Assembly (NCBI GenBank): GCA_902826035.1
Contig: CADEDG010000021.1
Span: 1 to 34,070, forward strand
Direction: 5' to 3'
DNA: 34,070 nucleotides
Source of the DNA: an uncultured Alphaproteobacteria bacterium
GTDB lineage: Bacteria > Pseudomonadota > Alphaproteobacteria > Caulobacterales > Aquidulcibacteraceae
A model generated the notes under the pieces. The model searched no databases, was not told the DNA's origin, and worked only from the letters and a program-made list of their open reading frames with translations. Positions 20,498-25,917 of the stretch are shown here, piece after piece. The translations under genes were made by a program, and so were the position numbers. How positions within the stretch are numbered: the stretch's first letter is position 1; each line of letters starts with the position of its first letter.

Positions 20498-21571
20498 TCA
20501 ATCGTTGGCCGCGAACAAGTCCTGCTGGCCGCCGGCTTCAATCGGACGAGCGAACTGGGTGTGGTCGAGCGGCAGGCGCGGCTTGTCGAGGCCGAGGCTG
20601 CGGCAGGCCCGGGCGAAGCGGTCGGCGATGAGGCGCGCATACGGCCCCTCGCCGCGCTGGCGCTTGCCCCATTCGGGATCGTAATCGGCGCCGTTGCGCA
20701 TGGAGCGCACCAGCGTCATCACGCGCCCGGCGCGGTCCGGGAAAAACCGCGCCAGCCATTCCTGGAACAAATCCTTGATCTCGCGCGGCAGCCGCAACAC
20801 CACATAGCCCGCCGCGGAAGCGCCCGCCTTGGCGCACTCTTCCAGGATCGCTTCGATTTCGCTGTCATTGATGGCTGGCACAATTGGCGCGACCATGACG
20901 GTGGTCGGCACGCCAGCGCTGGCGAGCGCGCGGATTGTTTCGATGCGCCGGTGCGGCGCCGCCGCGCGCGGCTCCATCACGCGGGAAATGCGCCGATCCA
21001 AGGTGGTGACCGAAATCGCCGCTTTCACCAAGCCGCGCTCGGCAAGGCGCGACAGCACATCGATGTCGCGGATCACCAGCTGCGATTTGGTGATTAGCGC
21101 CACCGGATGGCGCCAGCGTTCCATCACTTCGAGGATCGAGCGCGTGATCCCATAGCCGCGCTCGATCGGTTGATAGATGTCGGTGACGCCGCCCAGCATG
21201 ATCGTGCGTGGGCGATAGCGCGGTTTGGCGAATTCCTGCTCCAGCAGCGCGGCGGCGTTAGCTTTCACAAACAGCTTGGTCTCGAAATCAAGCCCCGGCG
21301 ACAGGCCGACATAGGCGTGGTTGGGGCGCGCGTAACAATAGATGCAGCCGTGCTCGCAGCCGCGATAGGGATTGATGGATTGGTCGAACGAGATGTCGGG
21401 GCTTTGGTTGGTGGAGATGATCGACTTCGCCAGTTCGGGCGTGACGATGGTTTCCAGCGGCGCGATCTCCTCCCCCGCCCAGCCATCGTCGAACGCCTCG
21501 CGCGCGAAGCGCTCAAAGCGGCCGCTGGAATTGGTCCGAGCGCCACGGCCATGCAGGGGATCGCGAGTCAT
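20498..21571 (-). CDS. SPL-like radical SAM protein (PA0069 family)
   Basis: 357 residues. The ATG at 21571 begins TRDPLHGRGARTNSSGRFE, the family's usual N-terminus. Residues about 75-90 hold the radical SAM cluster motif CEHGCIYCYARP (CxxxCxxC), followed by EFAKPRYRPRTIMLGGVTD and a TIM-barrel-like remainder. The family is related to spore photoproduct lyase (SplB), but its substrate is unknown; a DNA repair role is only suggested. The start codon lies 2 bases from the end of a transposon, so the native promoter and ribosome binding site have been replaced. A consensus SOS box is stranded on the far side of that element (25466-25480). Downstream, 66 bp away, are the two zinc peptidases. Confidence 0.9.
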   Translation of the reverse strand: MTRDPLHGRGARTNSSGRFERFAREAFDDGWAGEEIAPLETIVTPELAKSIISTNQSPDISFDQSINPYRGCEHGCIYCYARPNHAYVGLSPGLDFETKLFVKANAAALLEQEFAKPRYRPRTIMLGGVTDIYQPIERGYGITRSILEVMERWRHPVALITKSQLVIRDIDVLSRLAERGLVKAAISVTTLDRRISRVMEPRAAAPHRRIETIRALASAGVPTTVMVAPIVPAINDSEIEAILEECAKAGASAAGYVVLRLPREIKDLFQEWLARFFPDRAGRVMTLVRSMRNGADYDPEWGKRQRGEGPYARLIADRFARACRSLGLDKPRLPLDHTQFARPIEAGGQQDLFAAND

Positions 21572-21573
21572 GC

Positions 21574-21609
21574 ATAGGACTTTAGTCCTAATTGTGCACT
21601 TCACAAAAG
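21574..21609 (+). repeat. Left terminal inverted repeat of the transposon
   Basis: Reads inward as ataggactttagtcctaatt followed by gtgcacttcacaaaag. The tip contains its own palindrome, aggact-tt-agtcct. The mismatches to the right end are at positions 9, 10, 16, 21, 29 and 34. It lies immediately upstream of the radical SAM start codon. Read outward (minus strand) it contains ttgtga and, 16 bp on, taaagt, a possible weak outward promoter. Confidence 0.8.
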
Positions 21610-21671
21610 GACCCCTTTCCCTATGATGCTAGCACCCTGGCCCTCGGGCACAAGAACAAATACAGAACATC

Positions 21672-21884
21672 ATGCTTCGTTTCGCTGCCCAGCATTTCGA
21701 GAGCCTGCGTCCCTACCGCTGGCGGCTGATCAAAATGAGGGACGCGTGCAAGCCCGCGTTCAGCTTCGAGTTCAAGCGGATCGCGGCGGCGATAGACGCG
21801 CTAGATCGCGCCGCGAGCGATCACCTGACACCAGAGCAGTACGCCGAGTTCACGGCACCTTGGGTGCCGATCGATCACGAGTAG
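21672..21884 (+). CDS. Small hypothetical protein, transposon passenger
   Basis: 70 residues, not recognised. Basic N-terminal half (FAAQHFESLRPYRWRLIKMR) and an acidic, helical C-terminal half ending TAPWVPIDHE. No signal peptide or membrane segment. No clear ribosome binding site precedes the ATG. The next small gene begins 10 bp downstream, which supports co-transcription. It is supported mainly by position and the absence of a better frame. Confidence 0.45.
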   Translation: MLRFAAQHFESLRPYRWRLIKMRDACKPAFSFEFKRIAAAIDALDRAASDHLTPEQYAEFTAPWVPIDHE

Positions 21885-21894
21885 GCGGTGCGTC

Positions 21895-22083
21895 GTGAGC
21901 GCCGCGCGAGATCGAGCAATCGACGAACTTGCGCGCCTGTTGTTTGAAACAATGGAACGCCTAGACCCGACTTCCGGCGACGTATCCTGGGAAGCCACGC
22001 CAGACATCGAGCGCAGCTTTTACCGGCATTGCGTCGACGCACTCGGCGCGAGGCCTGAACTCTTGCGGGTCATTGCCGAGTGA
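21895..22083 (+). CDS. Small hypothetical protein, transposon passenger
   Basis: 62 residues from a GTG start; not recognised. Predicted all-helical and acidic: SAARDRAIDELARLLFETME, then DIERSFYRHCVDALGARPEL. Its last 14 bases overlap the 3' end of the HNH gene on the opposite strand. It lies 10 bp after the previous small gene, so the two probably form one unit. Confidence 0.45.
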   Translation: MSAARDRAIDELARLLFETMERLDPTSGDVSWEATPDIERSFYRHCVDALGARPELLRVIAE

Positions 22084-22894
22084 CATCGCGCACGCCAGCA
22101 ACGGCGTAGTAACTCGGCGCCTGCATTGGCGCAAACAATCGCACGCGGACAACTAAGTACTCCTTGTCACCCATCGGCACGATCATCGGTTCGATGACGT
22201 TCAAGAATTCCTCGGGCGGCGCGTCTTCTTCTTCGTCGCCGCCGATGAAGGGCAACCAGTCTAGCTGCTTTCCGGTGATGATATCTGGAAGCAGCATTGT
22301 GAACGTCGCGCGCAAGTCTTGATCGATACCGCCCCACACAGCGCCGTGAGCTATTTTCGCGATAACTCTGACGAAATAATCCATGAGAAAATTCTGGATG
22401 AATGCGTGACCGCCTTGACCATGCGTTCTCGCGAAGATGGCGAGATCATCCGGGTCTTGCGTAGTCCACCAACTAAAGTTGCGCGAAGGCTCTACACCGG
22501 GATCTAGCAACAGCGGTGGCGGCGGCAGGAACGGAAGCGTCATCAGACGCGGTAGCTCAGAGAGCGGCACCTCAACTCTAGCCTGTCCGCCATCGTCCTT
22601 CTTTATCACCATCGGGTGCGTTGCGGGTCGCGGCCGCTTCTTGCGTGGAGGAAGCTCAAGCCGATAGCGAACGTGGCCGAGTAGCTTCGTTTGCAGCCAC
22701 GTCTCCATCGGATGAATAATATCCTGGCAGACACTGCAACTGGCCTCGGGCAATTCTAGCCGACCGAGCAAGCCATAAGGGATGATGTGCTCAAGCGTGA
22801 GTTTGCCTTCGCGCTCACCGCAATAGATGCAATGCCCAACCGGTTTGTACCGGCCGCGCTGAATACTAACGACCTGCTGCTTGGGTTGCGTCAT
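22070..22894 (-). CDS. HNH-endonuclease-like protein, transposon passenger
   Basis: 274 residues from the ATG at 22894, which has a GAGGGG site; a longer reading from 23026 is not supported. Residues 20-60 form an HNH-type treble clef: HCIYCGE (C22, C25), LTLEHIIPYGLLG (H36 as the HNH histidine) and SCSVCQ (C53, C56). The rest (about 60-274) has no motif I recognise. It contains a proline-rich stretch (LPFLPPPPLLLDPG) and an acidic patch (GGDEEEDAPPEE). HNH proteins cut DNA in many contexts; as cargo it may be a homing-type, defence or simply selfish nuclease. No cognate methyltransferase is present. Confidence 0.75.
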   Translation of the reverse strand: MTQPKQQVVSIQRGRYKPVGHCIYCGEREGKLTLEHIIPYGLLGRLELPEASCSVCQDIIHPMETWLQTKLLGHVRYRLELPPRKKRPRPATHPMVIKKDDGGQARVEVPLSELPRLMTLPFLPPPPLLLDPGVEPSRNFSWWTTQDPDDLAIFARTHGQGGHAFIQNFLMDYFVRVIAKIAHGAVWGGIDQDLRATFTMLLPDIITGKQLDWLPFIGGDEEEDAPPEEFLNVIEPMIVPMGDKEYLVVRVRLFAPMQAPSYYAVAGVRDVTRQ

Positions 22895-22940
22895 GGCAAA
22901 CCCCTCGCTTTCGTTCGGGAATAGTAGTTTATTGGGCATC

Positions 22941-23096
22941 ATGTCCGACGACGAACAGCGATCCGAAAAAGAGATCGCGCGCAGGCGCGACGAAACGGTG
23001 AAGCGCATGATCGCCACACCGCCCAAAACGCTGAAAGGGGTTCCGAAGCGACCTCAACGCGCGCGCCCCAAAGGCGGAAAATCCGGCGGCAAGTGA
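22941..23096 (+). CDS. Small basic protein, transposon passenger
   Basis: 51 residues from the ATG at 22941. Acidic/helical start SDDEQRSEKEIARRRDETVK, then RMIATPPKT and a very basic tail (KRPQRARPKGGKSGGK). I recall similar small proteins with RRDETVKRMIATPPK from alphaproteobacteria, but no function is known to me. It is divergent from the HNH gene (46-bp gap) and its last 43 bases overlap the end of the HTH gene on the other strand. The tail suggests nucleic acid binding. Confidence 0.6.
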   Translation: MSDDEQRSEKEIARRRDETVKRMIATPPKTLKGVPKRPQRARPKGGKSGGK

Positions 23097-23257
23097 TCCG
23101 CCAACGGCGCGAGCGAATAACGCTTGCCCGTATTGATCTCGCTCACACGGCCTTGGTTGTCGCCAAAATAGGCAGCGATATCGTGCTGCATGTAGCCCTT
23201 GCGAAGCGCGAGCTTCACGACTGAAGCGTCATCAAAGGTGATCCCGACAGCGGCCAT
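23054..23257 (-). CDS. Small helix-turn-helix protein, transposon passenger
   Basis: 67 residues from the ATG at 23257; the open frame extends to 23443 but without homology. A single HTH-like unit fills the middle: VVKLALRKGYMQHDIAAYFG then DNQGRVSEINTGKRY, the pattern of Xre/sigma-like DNA-binding helices. The C-terminal tail is Pro-rich (DHLPPDFPPLGRAR). A regulator of the element's genes is plausible. It is divergent from the RHH gene across about 200 bp that contains iterated sites. Confidence 0.6.
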   Translation of the reverse strand: MAAVGITFDDASVVKLALRKGYMQHDIAAYFGDNQGRVSEINTGKRYSLAPLADHLPPDFPPLGRAR

Positions 23258-23399
23258 CTCCGCCTCCCGTTTTCTCGCGTCGCATGGCGCAACGCTGCGT
23301 TTCGCTATGTTATGCGCGGCAATAATGAAGAGGGAGTTAACTGAAAAAACTCGTGCGCGGCGCACCGGAATCGGGCTCGGATGGTAAATGGCGTTAAGA

Positions 23400-23439
23400 G
23401 ATTCGTAACGATTCGTGGCGCAGCGTAACGACTCGTTAG
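23400..23439 (+). promoter_or_regulatory. Four 10-bp iterated units upstream of an RHH gene
   Basis: Units gattcgtaac, gattcgtggc, gcagcgtaac and gactcgttag follow one another with exact 10-bp periodicity; units 1, 2 and 4 share ga(t/c)tcgt. The last ends 15 bases before the RHH start codon, next to the AAAGGAG site. Ribbon-helix-helix proteins bind such phased repeats, so autoregulation by the downstream gene is likely. The rest of 23258-23399 shows no clear promoter. Confidence 0.5.
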
Positions 23440-23454
23440 GCAAAGGAGCTACCT

Positions 23455-23664
23455 ATGGCCGATATCCGCGTTCCGATCACCGTCCGCCTCAAAGAGGAGG
23501 ACAAGGCGCTCTTTGCCAAGGGTGCTGAGGAATGTGGATTGGAGCCGGGAACGGCGGCGCGTCAGCTCATTGAGCTTGTGATTCAGCGGATGCGCGCCGA
23601 AGGCGATTACGTTGACGCGTTGCAGATCGTGAAGAACGCACTCCGCGTTCAGCGAGCCGCATGA
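23455..23664 (+). CDS. Small ribbon-helix-helix-like protein, transposon passenger
   Basis: 69 residues with a good AAAGGAG site. The pattern of a strand, PITVRLKEEDKALFAKGAEE, a turn, and a second helix GTAARQLIELVIQRMRAEG fits a CopG/Arc-type RHH protein. A C-terminal helix follows (YVDALQIVKNALRV). It overlaps the next gene by 4 bases (ATGA), so the pair is translated together. The pairing of an RHH protein with a membrane protein resembles a toxin-antitoxin operon, but no known toxin family is recognised. Phased 10-bp repeats lie just upstream. Confidence 0.65.
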   Translation: MADIRVPITVRLKEEDKALFAKGAEECGLEPGTAARQLIELVIQRMRAEGDYVDALQIVKNALRVQRAA

Positions 23665-24278
23665 CGCAACACCTCATTCCGCCAGTGCCGCAAGGCTTCC
23701 AGCTTCCAAAGGGATTCTGGAGTCACGCAATCACCGGCGTTGCGGCGTTGGCCGCGGTGGTTAGCGCGGTGTTTGCCGGCGCGGCGAGCAGTGACACTCG
23801 CCGCGCTCTCCGGCAGCAACAGGAATCACTTCTACTTTCAGAGCGCATCGATGCATGCGTGATTGCGCGAAACGCGGCGGGCGACGTCGATCAAGCGTAC
23901 CGTCACGTATTGGCCTATCGCGAACTCACACCCCCTGGTCTTAGCGCAAGCGAGATTGCACTACGGCGATCATCGGCAGCCAGCGGGCTATCCGATTCAC
24001 TTACTCGTTTCCGAGATGCGGAGAAGCTTGAACTTCTTGGACCGCACGCGCTTGCCCAGGCCGAAGCCAATTTGGAGCACGCACTGAGCGAGCTTGTGGC
24101 GGCGACATGGGATGAAGAGAAAACGTTTCGCGATCTCTACGCCTTTGAAACCGCAGTGATGGAGGCACAAGTGGCGCTGCACCACGCGTGCGTGAGGTCG
24201 GTTGGCGCCTATCGCGTTGGTCCGCAGGAGGCGGTTCCTCCGATGATCGATCGTCCGTGGCTGTTCAAGCAGGAGTGA
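23661..24278 (+). CDS. Single-pass membrane protein, transposon passenger
   Basis: 205 residues, not recognised. One hydrophobic segment at about 24-46 (AITGVAALAAVVSAVFAGAA) is followed by a long helical region (about 47-185), probably coiled-coil: TRRALRQQQESLLLSERIDA and ALAQAEANLEHALSELVAAT. No catalytic motif. The start overlaps the RHH gene by four bases. Possible roles are a membrane-acting partner of the RHH protein or a cargo function unrelated to transposition. Confidence 0.6.
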   Translation: MTQHLIPPVPQGFQLPKGFWSHAITGVAALAAVVSAVFAGAASSDTRRALRQQQESLLLSERIDACVIARNAAGDVDQAYRHVLAYRELTPPGLSASEIALRRSSAASGLSDSLTRFRDAEKLELLGPHALAQAEANLEHALSELVAATWDEEKTFRDLYAFETAVMEAQVALHHACVRSVGAYRVGPQEAVPPMIDRPWLFKQE

Positions 24279-24377
24279 GCCGTGTCCTGCGGACCTTCTT
24301 CTTCATCGTCAAACGGCAACCGCGGCTCGTAAGGGTTCCACCAAGGCCGAAACGGCGGCGGGCCTTCGCGCACGCGC

Positions 24378-25400
24378 CTACGCGGGTGCTTGGTAGCCTT
24401 TAGGCTGTCGCAGCGTGAGACGCTTGCCAACGGTGCCTTTCACCGCGCGCGCCGCACGCTCCTTGTCGTCAACGCCAAGCTTCGCCCGGTTGTTGTGGCG
24501 GAACTCGTATTCCTTCAGATAGCGCGCGAGATAGCGCTCGTCGCAATGGCCGTAAACGCCGACCATGCCGCGCTTAAATTGGCTGAAGAAGCCCTCAACA
24601 GAATTTGTCGTCACGTCGCCGCGCGCATACTCGCCAGCGCTGTGCTTGACGTGCTCGTGTTGTGCAACGTGAGCGTCGGCGCCCTTGTAGAGACGGCTCT
24701 CGTCGGTGTGCAGACGTGAGTCAGGGTGCACGTTCTCTTGGATGATCTTGGCGACGGTTTCTTTGTCAGCGTTGGCGACGTGAAAGACGCGAGCCTTGCC
24801 GCCACGCTCCACAAGCGCCACCACGGCGCGCTTGTTCGACGGGCCAGAGCGGCCGCCCTTGGTGAACTCGCGACCGCTCGTGCTCTTGGTGCGCGGCGCC
24901 TTCACCTTGCCCTCGTAGGTCTCATCCGCCTCGATAATTTTGCCAGCGCCACCCAACGGTTCGCCGTACTTATCGACGCCCATGCCTTCGCGGATTCTGT
25001 GCGCCATGAACCACGCAGTCCGGTAAGAACCGAGGCCGAGTTGGCGTTGCAGTTCGAGCGCAGACACGCCGCGCTTGCACGAGTTCATCAAGTGCGTTGC
25101 GAGCATCCACTTGTTCAGCGGAATGTGGCTGTCCTCGTAAACCGTACCCATTGTTGCGGTGAAAGTGCCCTTGCACGAACGGCAGTAGTAGAGGCCGTCA
25201 CGAGCGATCTTCCGCTTGGCCTTGTCAGCGTGCTTCATCTTCGCAGCGGCGCGCTTCTCGTCGCGCGCGACCGGCGCGGCGTCCCCAACAACGCCACAGT
25301 GAAAGCAGACAGGAACGCCGCCCTCCCAGCGAAGGCCCTCAAAATGGGCGCGCGCGGCGGCTTCGTCGGAAAAGATCGGATCGGTGAGGTTCGCTGACAT
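24378..25400 (-). CDS. IS1595-family (ISXO2-like) transposase
   Basis: 340 residues from the ATG at 25400; a GTG two codons upstream (25406) is possible. The N-terminal zinc ribbon has CFHCG and YYCRSCKGTFTATMGT. A helical region NKWMLATHLMNSCKRGVSAL follows, then the ISXO2-type catalytic domain: first Asp in EADETYEG, second Asp in HTDESRLYKG, and the third motif TTNSVEGFFSQFKRG, with Asn in place of the Glu of common DDE enzymes, as in IS1595 subgroups. It looks intact. It reads inward from the right inverted repeat. A possible promoter (tttaca, 16 bp, tagtat) lies just inside the end. Confidence 0.95.
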   Translation of the reverse strand: MSANLTDPIFSDEAAARAHFEGLRWEGGVPVCFHCGVVGDAAPVARDEKRAAAKMKHADKAKRKIARDGLYYCRSCKGTFTATMGTVYEDSHIPLNKWMLATHLMNSCKRGVSALELQRQLGLGSYRTAWFMAHRIREGMGVDKYGEPLGGAGKIIEADETYEGKVKAPRTKSTSGREFTKGGRSGPSNKRAVVALVERGGKARVFHVANADKETVAKIIQENVHPDSRLHTDESRLYKGADAHVAQHEHVKHSAGEYARGDVTTNSVEGFFSQFKRGMVGVYGHCDERYLARYLKEYEFRHNNRAKLGVDDKERAARAVKGTVGKRLTLRQPKGYQAPA

Positions 25401-25424
25401 ATCCACATACTACAGGATGATCAG

Positions 25425-25460
25425 CTATTGTAAAGTGCATAATTGGGACTTTAGTCCTAT
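25425..25460 (-). repeat. Right terminal inverted repeat of the transposon
   Basis: On the minus strand it reads inward ataggactaaagtcccaatt then atgcactttacaatag, matching the left end at 30 of 36 positions including the outermost ataggact and the inner tgcactt and acaa. The transposase starts 25-35 bp inside it. Confidence 0.8.
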
Positions 25461-25465
25461 AAAAC

Positions 25466-25480
25466 GAACATATCAAGAAC
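25466..25480 (-). promoter_or_regulatory. Consensus alphaproteobacterial LexA (SOS) box
   Basis: The minus strand reads GTTC-TTGATAT-GTTC, an exact match to the GTTC-N7-GTTC direct repeat recognised by LexA in alphaproteobacteria. It lies 5 bases outside the transposon's right end. If the element is removed, the box falls directly upstream of the radical SAM gene at 21571. In the present arrangement ttgata within the box, 17 bp, and taaagt (25448-25453) inside the inverted repeat could form a hybrid promoter reading towards the transposase. Confidence 0.6.
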
Positions 25481-25493
25481 TTTGGGGCAGCAA

Positions 25494-25526
25494 AAAGGGC
25501 GCTGGCCCATCGGCTTAGCGCCCTTT
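25494..25526 (-). terminator. Rho-independent terminator downstream of the microprotein genes
   Basis: Perfect 10-bp arms (25494-25503 and 25517-25526, aaagggcgct and agcgcccttt) around a 13-base loop. On the minus strand the G+C stem is followed by TTTTT. It lies 34 bp after the stop codon of the second microprotein gene and just before the SOS box, so it ends the minus-strand transcript of the two microprotein genes. Confidence 0.8.
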
Positions 25527-25560
25527 GTCTATCCCTCTAAGCATGATTTTCCTTTTGGTT

Positions 25561-25650
25561 TCAAACCATCTGCGCGGCTTGGTTGAGCATGGTCAGCGCG
25601 AAGGTGGCGTAGATTGCGCAGGCGGCGAACAGGGCGGCGAACTTTGACAT
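25561..25650 (-). CDS. 29-residue membrane microprotein, copy B
   Basis: ATG at 25650 to TGA at 25561, 29 codons. A ribosome binding site GAAGGA lies 9-10 bases upstream. Protein: MSK, then a hydrophobic stretch FAALFAACAIYATFALTMLN, then QAAQMV. This could form one membrane-spanning helix with a short polar C-terminus. It is homologous to the 29-residue gene upstream (20 of 29 identical), sharing the central AACA, Tyr14, and the whole tail LNQAAQMV. Synonymous differences (for example CAG/CAA for Gln27 and GTT/GTC for Val29) suggest selection at protein level. Function unknown. Confidence 0.75.
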   Translation of the reverse strand: MSKFAALFAACAIYATFALTMLNQAAQMV

Positions 25651-25701
25651 TTGGCTAATCCTTCGGGGTTTCTGGGTTTTCTGGGAGCGTGGGCGGTTCG
25701 A

Positions 25702-25791
25702 TCAGACCATTTGCGCGGCTTGGTTCAACAACGTCGCGGCGAAGGGGACGTACAGCGCGCAGGCGGCGATCAGGGCGTAAACTTTGAACAT
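25702..25791 (-). CDS. 29-residue membrane microprotein, copy A
   Basis: ATG at 25791 to TGA at 25702, 29 codons, with GGAG 8-11 bases upstream. Protein: MFKVYALIAACALYVPFAAT followed by LLNQAAQMV. Same length and plan as copy B, 51 bp further downstream. Conserved Lys3, Cys11, Tyr14, Phe17, Thr20 and the invariant tail LNQAAQMV. Likely an inner-membrane microprotein; a role as a regulatory subunit, stress peptide or toxin cannot be told apart from sequence. It is divergent from the lipoprotein gene at 25918. No clear promoter hexamers were found between them. Confidence 0.75.
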   Translation of the reverse strand: MFKVYALIAACALYVPFAATLLNQAAQMV

Positions 25792-25917
25792 TTCCGGGCT
25801 CCATCTCTTGTCTCGAACCGTCCATCGATCCGATGAGATGAAGGTAGTAGGTCGTTAGGACTATGGATGTGACGCTGGTCACGACGCGTGACGGGCCAAA
25901 CCTCAAAGGGGTGCGCT

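Larger units (their letters stand above)
21574..25460. mobile_element. IS1595/ISXO2-type transposon with seven passenger genes
   Basis: A 3.9-kb unit bounded by inverted repeats at 21574-21609 and 25425-25460 (30 of 36 bases match). The transposase (24378-25400) lies at the right end and reads inward. Passengers are two small proteins, an HNH protein, a small basic protein, a small HTH protein and an RHH/membrane-protein pair. IS1595-family elements are known to range from simple insertion sequences to transposons with cargo. The usual 8-bp target duplication is not visible at the boundaries I tried, so the exact ends may be a few bases off, or the insertion is old or followed by a small deletion. 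Confidence 0.8.

Noticed and set aside
22070..22894. HNH gene as part of a restriction-modification system
   Set aside because: No methyltransferase or specificity gene in the element or next to it.
23400..23439. Iterons as a plasmid-type replication origin
   Set aside because: Only four short units, no replication initiator gene nearby and no AT-rich unwinding region; an RHH operator is simpler.
24726..25397. 223-residue plus-strand open frame opposite the transposase
   Set aside because: Shadow of the transposase gene; no motif and no ribosome binding site.
21566..25468. 8-bp target-site duplication of the transposon
   Set aside because: Flanks agtcatgc and aaaacgaa (or catgcata and tataaaac with shifted ends) do not match, so no duplication is claimed.
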